Shown here in pieces: positions 29,127 through 36,379 of a DNA stretch of 64,000 bases. Origin of the DNA: Nocardia xishanensis NBRC 101358 (GTDB taxonomy: Bacteria; Actinomycetota; Actinomycetes; Mycobacteriales; Mycobacteriaceae); the NCBI RefSeq assembly GCF_001613365.1, contig NZ_BDCF01000001.1:124001-188000 (forward strand), read 5' to 3'. A program made the position numbers and the translations under genes. The notes under the pieces were generated by a model, which was given only the letters and a program-made list of their open reading frames with translations, did no database searches and was not told the DNA's origin. Position 1 is the first letter of the stretch. Every line of letters starts with the position of its first letter.

Positions 29127-29945
29127 ATGGCCACAGAAAAGTCGGTAATCCCGTTCCATTCCTTCTCCCTGCGCACGGCGACGCTGGTCGTCGGCGCAAT
29201 CTCCGCGGCCGTGGTCACAGCCACTCCCGCGGTGGCAGAGACGCCCCCGCCGGGTGCGTCGGCGCCCGCCGGTGTCGTCACCGACCCGCTCCTGCTGGGA
29301 GCGAACGCCCTCGGCGCGCCGATCCAGCTCCCGATCCAGCTCCCGATCCAGCTCCCGATCCCGCTGCCGATCGCCCCCGCGATCGCTCCGAGTCCCGTCG
29401 CGGACCCGGATCTGCCCGCACCGGAGGCGGCTACCGAGGTCGTACCCGACGGGGTCGTGCCCGCCGCCGACGCCGTGCCGACGCCGACGAACGTGCTTCG
29501 CGTCGGCAACGTCGAAATCGGCAGGCCCGACTTCATTCCCCCCGAGATCGCAGGCATGATCAACAACGCCACGCTGGGTGCGCAGAACGGCCTGTCCGGC
29601 GCGATCCAGGGGTCCGGCGTCGATCGCGCGCGGTCCGACATGATCGCGGCCGAAGTCCTCGGCACCGCGGCGCAGGGTGCGGTCGTCGGCGCGGTCGTGT
29701 CCGCGCCAATCGCGGCCGTCGCCGCGGTGATGGGCGGAGCAGTCGGTCTCGTCGTCGCGCTTCCGTTCGCCCCCGCCGGGTTCATCTTCATGCCCATCAT
29801 CGCCTCGTCTTTGGCGATCAGCATGGTGGCGCTCCCGTTCATCGCCGCGGGTGCCGGCATCGGCGCGATCGTCGGCGCGGTGGAAGGCTCGGTGGCGCCG
29901 CTGCCGCCCGCCGCACCTGGGCCGAACGAGGTTCCCGCCGCGTAG
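29127..29945 (+). CDS. Secreted hydrophobic protein with QLPI repeats
   Basis: A 272-aa exported protein with a signal peptide (about residues 15-35, ending AVAETP). A low-complexity stretch follows in which a 12-base unit encoding QLPI is repeated three times and then degenerates (about 29325-29370). The C-terminal half has long Ala/Val/Gly-rich helices that could insert into a membrane, then a Pro-rich tail. Such proteins are common and unassigned in Nocardia. The ATG at 29127 is chosen because it directly precedes the signal peptide. No function can be given. Confidence 0.65.
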   Translation: MATEKSVIPFHSFSLRTATLVVGAISAAVVTATPAVAETPPPGASAPAGVVTDPLLLGANALGAPIQLPIQLPIQLPIPLPIAPAIAPSPVADPDLPAPEAATEVVPDGVVPAADAVPTPTNVLRVGNVEIGRPDFIPPEIAGMINNATLGAQNGLSGAIQGSGVDRARSDMIAAEVLGTAAQGAVVGAVVSAPIAAVAAVMGGAVGLVVALPFAPAGFIFMPIIASSLAISMVALPFIAAGAGIGAIVGAVEGSVAPLPPAAPGPNEVPAA

Positions 29946-30105
29946 CTTCGGATTTCGTTAGCGCACAACTCATTACGCACGGGGCGGGTCCAACGCACGT
30001 CGGACCCGCCCTGCGAAACGCGTCGGCCTCCGCGAGGTTCGGCCGAGGCACAAGCACCCAGTCGAGAACCGCGTCCGGTCCCCGGCCGCACAGCCACGGC
30101 TCCGA

Positions 30106-30408
30106 TCAGGCGCGGCGATCCACCGTCGCCCACGCGGTCGCCGCGACCACGCCCGACACCACCGCCACCGACGGCCACGCCCCGATCTTCTTGGCCAGCG
30201 GGTGCGAGGCGCCGAGCGCGCCCACCGACAGTCCGGTCAGCGCCGCGGCGCCGCCCGTGCCGACCGCCTTGCGCCACTGAGGCAGTGCGGCCGCCGTCGC
30301 CGCCGCGAAGACCACGCCGCCGAGTTCCCGCTTCTTCGTCGCCTGCGCGAGCGCGAAACCACCGCCGAGTCCACCGGCCGCCAACAGCGCCGTGGGAATC
30401 CGAGCCAT
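30106..30408 (-). CDS. Small Ala/Gly-rich membrane protein
   Basis: A 100-aa hypothetical with two or three predicted membrane segments (about residues 5-20, 28-45 and 78-95) and basic loops. ATG 30408 follows GAGGAGG at 9 bases. A GTG six bases upstream is the alternative. No family is recognised. It stands alone between the secreted protein and the MarR-controlled membrane gene. Confidence 0.55.
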   Translation of the reverse strand: MARIPTALLAAGGLGGGFALAQATKKRELGGVVFAAATAAALPQWRKAVGTGGAAALTGLSVGALGASHPLAKKIGAWPSVAVVSGVVAATAWATVDRRA

Positions 30409-30530
30409 CTCCACTTACCTCCTCGTAGTGATCACTTCCCCAAGCCATAGTGCCAACGCGCGCCGAGAAGGGTTTCCGCGCGCGGCGGTCGGGGATGATC
30501 GCCGCGGGTCGCAGCCGCTCGGCGGGCAGT

Positions 30531-30980
30531 TCAGGCCGAGCCGGGCCGGACGATCATCAGCACGACGACCACCGTCCAGAGCAGGTTGTAGATGCCCGCG
30601 AGCATCCCGAGGACGCGCAACCGCCCGCCGTCGTCGGGTTCGGCGAGCGCGTCGCGCTGCATCGGGTGGATCTGCACCGCGAGCAGCCCGCCCGCGACGG
30701 CGGTGAGCGCCATGGCCAGCGTGATCCAGATTTCGCCCATCCTGCCCTGCACGGCGGCCAGCACGATGCCCGCGACCGGCACGATGACCCCGAGTGCCGC
30801 GTAGGTACCGGTGATTCGATGCAGCGCCCGCGCCACCGCGACGCTGCGTTCGGCCGGATTCCGCGTCGTCGCACCGGCCGTCACCGGCGCGTACCGAGGG
30901 AACAGGCTCGCCGCGACGGCGGAGCCGCCGACGAACACGATGGCCGCCACCACGTGCACCGACAGCAAGAAATGCTTCAA
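30531..30980 (-). CDS. Four-helix membrane protein, DUF2269-like
   Basis: A 149-aa integral membrane protein with four helices. It begins MKHFLLSVHVVAAIVFVGGSAVAAS, a helix with an internal His like those of DUF2269 and CopD-type proteins, and carries ALHRITGTYAALG in helix 2. Possible roles include haem or metal-related membrane functions, but this is not shown. The operator at 30994-31047 ends 14 bases before its start and the marR gene lies directly upstream, so it is probably the regulator's target. Confidence 0.65.
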   Translation of the reverse strand: MKHFLLSVHVVAAIVFVGGSAVAASLFPRYAPVTAGATTRNPAERSVAVARALHRITGTYAALGVIVPVAGIVLAAVQGRMGEIWITLAMALTAVAGGLLAVQIHPMQRDALAEPDDGGRLRVLGMLAGIYNLLWTVVVVLMIVRPGSA

Positions 30981-30993
30981 CGATCGACTCCTT

Positions 30994-31047
30994 CATCCTT
31001 CAGTCCGCATGAAGCTTATCCGAGAGCTTCAGGCATCCTGAAGGATG
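30994..31047. promoter_or_regulatory. MarR-type operator cluster
   Basis: Nested inverted repeats: outer arms CATCCTTCAG and CTGAAGGATG (30994-31003, 31038-31047), inner arms GAAGCT and AGCTTC (31011-31016, 31025-31030), and a perfect 15-base palindrome TTCAGGCATCCTGAA (31028-31042). They lie between marR and the membrane gene start. Confidence 0.6.
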
Positions 31048-31073
31048 TGCGCCGAATCACCGGCCGCCGAGCG

Positions 31074-31523
31074 TCACCGCGGCGGGATTCCGTTCGCGAA
31101 AGCGGCGAGGATGGCCGCGCCGAGTCGGCGACGAATCGGATCGGCTTCGGCGCCGAACAATCGCTCGTCGACCTCCGCGACGACCCCCTCGGCCTTACGC
31201 AGCAGACGAGAACCCTTGGGCGTCAATTCGATCGTCGACGCGGACCCGGCGCGCGCAGTGCGGTCACGCACCAGCCCGGCGGCGACGAGCGCCTTCACAG
31301 CGGTGTGCACGCTCTGGACGCTGATGCCCGACATGCGCGCCAGGTCACTGAACGACGCGCCCGGCACGCCGGAGATGTGACCGAGCAGCCCGAGCCTGCT
31401 GATGGTGAGATCCAGCGGGGCAAGGGCGGCGCCGAGCTCGGTCTCCACCTTGCGCGCGAGCGTCAGCACGATGACCGAGGCGCTGATCGCGGGCGGTCCG
31501 GGGCGAGCGTTCTCGGAGGTCAC
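31074..31523 (-). CDS. MarR family transcriptional regulator
   Basis: A 149-aa winged-helix repressor. The DNA-binding part is ASFSDLARMSGISVQSVHTAVKALVAAGLVRDRTARAG, about residues 55-92, followed by the wing and a C-terminal dimerization helix ending in IRRRLGAAILAAF. GTG 31523 was chosen because the family's first helix starts about 12 residues later; the long upstream extension is not conserved. It lies 93 bases before the DUF2269-like gene with a palindromic operator between. The ligand is unknown. Confidence 0.82.
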   Translation of the reverse strand: MTSENARPGPPAISASVIVLTLARKVETELGAALAPLDLTISRLGLLGHISGVPGASFSDLARMSGISVQSVHTAVKALVAAGLVRDRTARAGSASTIELTPKGSRLLRKAEGVVAEVDERLFGAEADPIRRRLGAAILAAFANGIPPR

Positions 31524-31598
31524 ACCTTCAGTCTCGCGCACAGCAAACCCATGGCGCGGCATGGGTGGAGCAGTCGCCCACGCACCCGGCACCCGGAA

Positions 31599-31808
31599 CA
31601 CACGCACGGCGGCCACAACCGGCTCGACGCGGGCCTGCTGTTCGCGGCCTACATGAACAACCCACCCGCGCAGTTCATCGCGGCCCAGCGCGCCCTCGCG
31701 GCCGGCGACCGCCTGAACCCGCTCATCCAGCACACCGGCAGCGTCTTCTTCGCGATCCCTCCTGGCATCGCGCAGGGCGGGTCCATCGCGGACACTTTGC
31801 TGAGCTGA
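31599..31808 (+). pseudogene. C-terminal remnant of a DyP-type peroxidase
   Basis: A 69-codon frame matches the end of Dye-decolorizing peroxidases in pattern. It has RLDAGLLFAAYMNNPPAQFI (family form LDAGLLF-x-x-FQ-x-DPR-x-QF-x-P), then AAQRALAAGDRLNPLIQHTG and SVFFAIPPG. The haem-binding core that should precede it is absent; upstream sequence belongs to marR on the other strand. It is therefore a decayed or truncated gene. It has no start signal of its own. Confidence 0.65.
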
Positions 31809-31994
31809 GCGCCGGTAATGCGGGCAGGCCAACCCCGGTCGGAGCGCTACAGCTTCATCCCAGCAAACACTACGTGTATCGTTGGCAACCAGACTGCGCG
31901 ATTGTGATGGGGATCCCGCTCCCCCGTACCTGCCCTCAGCCGGTGCGCGCCGCATCGCGTCGGGGGACCTCGGAGCCGCAACAACGGAGCCATC

Positions 31995-32420
31995 ATGAGT
32001 TCACCGAATCGGTTCGACCAGCTCCAGCACCGCGTCGCGGACATCGCGCCGGTGTTCCGCAAACCACTCGACTCGCCATACGACATCTCGAACGAGCTGT
32101 TCGAGGCCCTGCGCCACGTGCTGCACGACGTGGGCGGCCAACCGGACGTCCCGATCGAATACCGGGAAAAAGTCGAAGAACCGTGGGAGATGAGCACCTA
32201 CGTCACCTGCGAATGTCTCGGGTGGCGCGGGGTGTGGAATTCCGAGGAACGCAGGCGGGCCGAGAACGACCTCGGCGCGACCCTCTACTTCGGCCTGCCC
32301 TACTACGCGCGCTGGGCGACCGTCGCCGCGAAGGTCCTCATCAACAAGGGCTTGATCACCCCCGACGAGCTGTCGGCCAAGTTGGACGAGGTGCGGGCCC
32401 GGCTGAAGGAGCGAGCATGA
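31995..32420 (+). CDS. Thiocyanate hydrolase/nitrile hydratase beta N-terminal-type subunit (ScnB-like)
   Basis: A 141-aa subunit matching the N-terminal half of nitrile hydratase beta, which in thiocyanate hydrolase is the separate ScnB. It contains a TCECLGWRG motif at about residue 74, and an Arg/Glu-rich helix ending in LITPDELSAKLDEVRARL. ATG 31995 follows GGAG at 6 bases. Its stop overlaps the next start (ATGA), the first of three couplings in this cluster. With ScnA and ScnC it should form an (alpha-beta-gamma) cobalt enzyme. Whether thiocyanate or a nitrile is the substrate cannot be decided from sequence. Confidence 0.75.
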   Translation: MSSPNRFDQLQHRVADIAPVFRKPLDSPYDISNELFEALRHVLHDVGGQPDVPIEYREKVEEPWEMSTYVTCECLGWRGVWNSEERRRAENDLGATLYFGLPYYARWATVAAKVLINKGLITPDELSAKLDEVRARLKERA

Positions 32421-32719
32421 CCCGCAAGTACCGCATCGGCGACCGCGTGACGGTCCGCGACGCAACATCGATGTTCCACACCCGCACCCAGAGCTACACC
32501 CGCGGCCGCACCGGCGTCGTCGTCGAATACCGGCCGGAATGGATCATCCCGGAAGACGAGGCGTGGGGACGCGACGACGGCCGCGTCGAGCCGTTCTACG
32601 TGGTGCGGTTTCGCCAGAAAGATCTGTGGCCCAAATACACCGGCTTCGACGCCGACACTCTGGAGACGGAGGTCTCCGAGCGCTGGCTCGAGCCCGCAGA
32701 GGAGGACGGTTCGCAGTGA
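32417..32719 (+). CDS. Thiocyanate hydrolase/nitrile hydratase beta C-terminal-type subunit (ScnA-like)
   Basis: A 100-aa subunit equivalent to the C-terminal SH3-like domain of nitrile hydratase beta, which is ScnA in thiocyanate hydrolase. The family opening RIGDRVTVRD is followed by HTRTQSYTRGRTGVVVEY, a variant of the usual HTR-x-P-x-Y-x-R-G-x-G. It ends with the typical EVSERWLEPA. In ordinary nitrile hydratases this part is fused to the preceding protein. The split here is the main argument for the thiocyanate hydrolase type. It overlaps both neighbours by four bases. Confidence 0.78.
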   Translation: MTRKYRIGDRVTVRDATSMFHTRTQSYTRGRTGVVVEYRPEWIIPEDEAWGRDDGRVEPFYVVRFRQKDLWPKYTGFDADTLETEVSERWLEPAEEDGSQ

Positions 32720-33426
32720 GTCACACCCACGACCACGGGGCGCACGCGCCGATCCAGGCGAGCGAGGAGATCAGCGAGTTCGAGGTGCTGGAAACGGCGA
32801 TCCGCGAACTCGCCATCGAGAAGGGCCTCTTCTCCCAGGAAGACCACCGCCGGTTCGCCGAATGGGCGGAGGCGGTCGGCCCGCACGGTGGATCGAAACT
32901 GGTCGCCAAGGCGTGGCTCGACCCGGACTTCAAGGCGCGACTGCTCGCCGACGGCACCGAGACCTGCAAAGAGATCGGCATCGACTGGCGCGACCCCACG
33001 GGCTCAGGGACGCCGAGCGACTACACCTACTTCTACGTCCTCGAGAACACTCCCGAAGTGCACAACGTCATCGTGTGCACCCTGTGCTCGTGCTACCCGC
33101 GACCCGTGCTCGGCATGTCGCCCGACTGGTATCGCACCCCCAATTACCGTCGCCGCCTTGTCCGTTGGCCGCGCGAGGTGCTCGCCGAATTCGGCCTGCA
33201 CTTCCCGCCCGAGGTCGAGGTCCGCGTGCACGATTCGAACCAGAAATCCCGCTTCATGGTCATGCCGATGCGGCCGGAGGGCACCGAGGGCTGGACCGAG
33301 GAACAACTCGCCGCCATCGTCACCCGCGACACCATGATCGGCGTCGCGCTGCCGCAGGTCGGCTGGACCGCCCAGAAACCACCGAACCAAGTCGAGGACG
33401 CCATGGGAAGGGAGGCCCGCCCGTGA
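32716..33426 (+). CDS. Catalytic cobalt subunit of thiocyanate hydrolase or nitrile hydratase (ScnC-like)
   Basis: A 236-aa catalytic subunit homologous to nitrile hydratase alpha and ScnC. The metal claw VCTLCSC lies at residues 120-126 (Cys121, Cys124, Cys126). The threonine in CTLC indicates the cobalt type rather than the iron type. It continues YPRPVLGMSPDWYRTPNYR. The N-terminus is His-rich (MSHTHDHGAH), as in other cobalt members. Length is closer to ScnC than to most nitrile hydratase alpha chains. The start is GTG 32716, overlapping the preceding stop. The mature enzyme probably needs oxidised cysteines and the next gene's product. Confidence 0.85.
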   Translation: MSHTHDHGAHAPIQASEEISEFEVLETAIRELAIEKGLFSQEDHRRFAEWAEAVGPHGGSKLVAKAWLDPDFKARLLADGTETCKEIGIDWRDPTGSGTPSDYTYFYVLENTPEVHNVIVCTLCSCYPRPVLGMSPDWYRTPNYRRRLVRWPREVLAEFGLHFPPEVEVRVHDSNQKSRFMVMPMRPEGTEGWTEEQLAAIVTRDTMIGVALPQVGWTAQKPPNQVEDAMGREARP

Positions 33427-33752
33427 CGAGCGGACCCTACGACGTGCTGCTGGACACCCTCGCCCCCGGATCCGCCCGCGAATCCAGCCTCCCGGAACTC
33501 GACCGCAAGCCCGACCCCTGGGAGTCGAGCATGCAGGCGACCTGCGAATGCCTCTCTTGGCGAGGCGCTTTCGACAACCTCGAACGCCGCCACGCCGAAG
33601 ACGCCCTCGGCGAAACCATCTACCACGACTTCCCCGTCCGCGCCCGCTCAGCGGTGATCACGGCCCACACGCTGACGGACCGAGGAGTCATCAGCCCCGA
33701 AGAACTCAGGGCGCGAATGGATATCATCCGCGAGCGGTTCCATCGCGAGTAG
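33423..33752 (+). CDS. Maturation/activator protein, P15K-like
   Basis: A 109-aa protein related to the ScnB-like subunit: both carry TCECL-x-WRG, then a conserved E-R-x-AE-LG-T-x-Y helix and an I-x-PEEL end. In Thiobacillus thioparus the scn genes are accompanied by P15K, a small activator for cobalt insertion that resembles the same domain. Position last in the operon and the Cys-x-Cys pair fit such a metal-chaperone role. GTG 33423 overlaps the ScnC-like stop by four bases. The assignment is by context. Confidence 0.68.
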   Translation: MTSGPYDVLLDTLAPGSARESSLPELDRKPDPWESSMQATCECLSWRGAFDNLERRHAEDALGETIYHDFPVRARSAVITAHTLTDRGVISPEELRARMDIIRERFHRE

Positions 33753-33858
33753 CGCCCTCGACGCGACGCGCTGGCTCACGAATCATCCAGGGCCCAGCGC
33801 TTCGCCCCATGAAACACGCGGTTCTCGATCCCGCCGTGCCGGTCTCGCAGACCTTCGA

Positions 33859-33892
33859 CACGCCCCGCAGAGGTCACAATCTCTGCGAGGCG
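33859..33892. repeat. Dispersed palindromic repeat, copy 3
   Basis: The 34-base core starts CACGCCCCGCAGAG and ends CTCTGCGAGGCG, with 12-14 base arms that pair almost perfectly. It is preceded by CCTTCGA as in copy 4. The rest of the gap 33753-34000 holds nothing recognisable. Confidence 0.65.
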
Positions 33893-34000
33893 TGCGATGT
33901 GTCCGCGGGAAGCCGACGCAGCCGATCGAGATCTCAGGCGCTGCCTCGGAAGCCGAGCGCCAGGCCATGCGCTCCGAAGTGAAGTCTCCTGGCTGACCGG

Positions 34001-34474
34001 CTACCAGACTTCGGCGGTGCCGGAGCAGGTGATGGTCTGGGGCACGAAGCCGGTGTTGACGACGGTGAAGTCGGTGCGGATCGTGCCCGCGCCGGTGGGC
34101 GGGTCGAAGTACATGGTGCTGCCGTTGCCGATCACGAAACCTACCGAGCCACTTCGTGTTTCCGAACCCGTCGCGCCGGTGTTCAGGTTGGTCCAGTTGA
34201 GCGTGACCTGCGTTCCGTACCCGCCCCAGACGCTGCCACCCGCGTGGATGGTGAAGTAGGCGCGTCCCGGCGAGTTGTATTGCCCGACGACAACCTGACC
34301 GGAGTACGGGAAGTCGACGATGTTGGGGCTCATGCCCCGGCACGTGGTGACGATCCCGCCTTCGTCGGCCGACGCCGTCCCAGCCCCCGACAACACGGCC
34401 GCCGTCATCGCGGCAGCGGCCACCGCCGCCCTGGCGACCTTACTCCTCGTCCCAGTCTTCTTCTGCGACAACAT
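34001..34474 (-). CDS. Small secreted beta-rich protein
   Basis: A 157-aa exported protein. The signal peptide spans about residues 1-37 (AVAAAAMTAAVLSG, cleavage after TASA). The mature part is rich in Gly, Thr, Asn and aromatic residues with a regular beta-sandwich look and two Cys (TTCRGM and ITCSGT) that can form one disulfide. ATG 34474 follows GAGG at 8 bases. No family or function is recognised. Similar secreted proteins are frequent in Nocardia and mycobacteria. Confidence 0.68.
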   Translation of the reverse strand: MLSQKKTGTRSKVARAAVAAAAMTAAVLSGAGTASADEGGIVTTCRGMSPNIVDFPYSGQVVVGQYNSPGRAYFTIHAGGSVWGGYGTQVTLNWTNLNTGATGSETRSGSVGFVIGNGSTMYFDPPTGAGTIRTDFTVVNTGFVPQTITCSGTAEVW

Positions 34475-34627
34475 ATATCGGTCCTCACCTCTCGTCAGTT
34501 GCTGGTGCAACCACTACTGTCATCCCACCTTTGCCTGTACATCGGAGGCGAGTATTCGTTACACATACCACTCACTGAAAGCCCCATCGGGACAGTCGAA
34601 CTGGGCTCCAAGCCTCGGAACCTTCGA

Positions 34628-34661
34628 CACGCTTCGCAACGGCTATAACCCCTGCGAGGCG
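34628..34661. repeat. Dispersed palindromic repeat, copy 4
   Basis: The 34-base core starts CACGCTTCGCAA and ends CCTGCGAGGCG. It shares the upstream CCTTCGA with copy 3. It lies in the 301-base gap 34475-34775 between the secreted protein and the ferredoxin, which is otherwise empty apart from the secreted gene's promoter region. Confidence 0.6.
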
Positions 34662-34775
34662 TGTAAACCCAGCGCGAAGGGTGGCCACTCGCCCCGGCTG
34701 TCGAGCCGGGGATGTCCGGCGAGTTTGTGGGGTGCGCCACAACGACCAGCCCGGCGAGATTCGCCGCCCGAAGGC

Positions 34776-34979
34776 TCAGTACTCGTCGAGCGCGAGTGCA
34801 CCGGACGGGCAAGCTTCCACGGCCTCGCGCACTGCCACGAGGCCGTCCTGTGGTTCTGGGTCGAGCAACCGGACCCTGCCGTCGTCCTCGTCCTGATCGA
34901 AGACCTCCGACGCGACGAGGGCGCACATGCCCGCGCCGATGCACCGCTCCCGATCGGCGGAGATTCGTAGCATCGTCAT
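34776..34979 (-). CDS. 3Fe-4S ferredoxin
   Basis: A 67-aa electron carrier for the adjacent cytochrome P450. Three cluster cysteines are visible in CIGAGMC (residues 13 and 19) and CPSG (about residue 57); the fourth position is Ala, giving a [3Fe-4S] centre as in actinobacterial P450 partners. ATG 34979 overlaps the P450 stop by four bases, so the two proteins are made together. An upstream P450 promoter with SARP-type heptamers drives both. Confidence 0.92.
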   Translation of the reverse strand: MTMLRISADRERCIGAGMCALVASEVFDQDEDDGRVRLLDPEPQDGLVAVREAVEACPSGALALDEY

Positions 34980-36205
34980 CGCTGGGCCGTTTCCGTCCAG
35001 GTGACCGGGAGTTCGTGCACGCCATAGATATTCATGTCGGTCTTGAGTTTCACCTCGCCCGCCGGGATGGCGAGCTCGAGAGTCGGGAAGCGGCGCAGCA
35101 GTCCGGCGAAACCGGCGCGCATCTCGATGCGGGCCAGTTGCTGGCCGAGGCATTGGTGGACGCCGTGACCGAAGGACAGATATCCGCGCGCCTTGCGGTG
35201 GATGTCCAGGGTGTCGGGGTTGTCGAAGCGCAGGGGGTCGCGGTTGGCGGCAAGCAGCGAGACGACGACGGTCGATCCCTTGCCGATCGTTTCACCGCCG
35301 AGTTCGATGTCGTCGGTGGCGTAGCGATAGAAGATGTCGGCAACGGACAGGTAGCGCATGAGCTCCTCGACCGCATCGGGAACCAGATCCGAGTCGGCGC
35401 GCAGTTTCGCCAGCTGCCCGGGGTGCTCGAGAAGCGCGAAGGTGCCGAGCGCCAGCATGTTGGCGGTGGTCTCGTGACCCGCGAGCAGCAGCAGGAAGGC
35501 GATGCCGATCAGCTCCTCGATGCCGAGGTCGTCATCACGGGCGAGATCGGACAGCAGGTCGTCGCCAGGTTCGGCGCGTTTGCCCGTGACCAGTTCGGCG
35601 AGATACGTGGTCATCGCGCCATACGCGGCCATCTTCTCCTCCAGCGACTGGTCCCTGACCAGGAACTGGGCGGAGTTGATCTGGAAAGTCTCGCGGTCCG
35701 TGTAAGGGACTCCGAGCAGTTCGCAGATCACCAGCGAGGGCACCGGCAGCGCGAATTCCTTCACCAGGTCGACGGGCGGGGTCAGGCTCGCCATCCGGTC
35801 CAGTTGCCGCTCGGCTATGTCGATGATGTGCTCTTCGAGCTGCTTCATCCGCCTGACGGTGAACGCGCCAGTGAGCTTGCGGCGCAGCCGGGTGTGGTCC
35901 GGCGGGTCCATCGCGATGAACAGGCCCGGAATCTGCGGGGACGGCTCGGTGGGGACGGGCATGCCGGGGGTCTCGTATGCCGCGTGCACGATGCCGATGT
36001 CCTGGCGGGAGCTGAACCGAGTGTCCGCCATGAGCTTTCGGACCGCGTCGTATCCGGTGACGAGCCAGCCCTCGTGCCCATCCGGGAAAACCATGGGACT
36101 GACCGGGCGAGCCTCACGCAGCCGAGTGATGTCACGGGGCGGGTCGAAGGGGCCCGCATCGCGGTCCAAGGGGAGGCCGTGCGGGATGGGAGCCGTTGGA
36201 TTCAT
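34976..36205 (-). CDS. Cytochrome P450
   Basis: A 409-aa soluble haem monooxygenase, CYP105-like in style. The oxygen-activation helix is LLLLAGHETTAN (about residue 240), the ExxR is in EELMRY, and the haem-ligand loop is FGHGVHQCLGQQLARIE (Cys near residue 351). ATG 36205 was chosen because AAGGAA precedes it and homology begins there. The gene is divergent from the SARP regulator and has a triple-heptamer operator at 36254-36282. The substrate is unknown. The linked exporter and hydrolase suggest processing of a small hydrophobic compound. Confidence 0.93.
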   Translation of the reverse strand: MNPTAPIPHGLPLDRDAGPFDPPRDITRLREARPVSPMVFPDGHEGWLVTGYDAVRKLMADTRFSSRQDIGIVHAAYETPGMPVPTEPSPQIPGLFIAMDPPDHTRLRRKLTGAFTVRRMKQLEEHIIDIAERQLDRMASLTPPVDLVKEFALPVPSLVICELLGVPYTDRETFQINSAQFLVRDQSLEEKMAAYGAMTTYLAELVTGKRAEPGDDLLSDLARDDDLGIEELIGIAFLLLLAGHETTANMLALGTFALLEHPGQLAKLRADSDLVPDAVEELMRYLSVADIFYRYATDDIELGGETIGKGSTVVVSLLAANRDPLRFDNPDTLDIHRKARGYLSFGHGVHQCLGQQLARIEMRAGFAGLLRRFPTLELAIPAGEVKLKTDMNIYGVHELPVTWTETAQR

Positions 36206-36231
36206 CGGATTTCCTTTTCGTGGCTGTTGTT

Positions 36232-36246
36232 GCGACCACGATCGGC
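36232..36246 (-). promoter_or_regulatory. Conserved promoter block of the P450 operon
   Basis: Read on the minus strand this is GCCGATCGTGGTCGC. It begins 7 bases after the last heptamer. Nearly the same block stands at the same distance in the two promoters near 41200-41320. It should contain the -10 region. Confidence 0.6.
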
Positions 36247-36253
36247 GACGGAC

Positions 36254-36282
36254 CTGACATACGACTGTCACGGCACTGACAC
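36254..36282. promoter_or_regulatory. SARP-type operator, three heptamers at 11-bp spacing
   Basis: CTGACAT (36254), CTGTCAC (36265) and CTGACAC (36276) are direct repeats whose starts are exactly 11 bp apart with 4-base linkers. This is the classical form of sites bound by SARP regulators. It lies 49 bases from the P450 ATG and 98 bases from the SARP start. Confidence 0.8.
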
Positions 36283-36379
36283 CGGCAGGCGGGGGCCATG
36301 CCGTCCGGCCCCGAATGCCCAGCACCGAGGCAACTTTCCGCGGCGTCGTCAGCGGATCGCCCGTGGCAAGATCGGCCAG

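Noticed and set aside
26598..29945. One very long plus-strand frame spanning the membrane protein and the secreted protein
   Set aside because: The first 840 residues are an Arg-rich shadow of the real membrane gene. Only the last 272 residues, from ATG 29127, are a protein.
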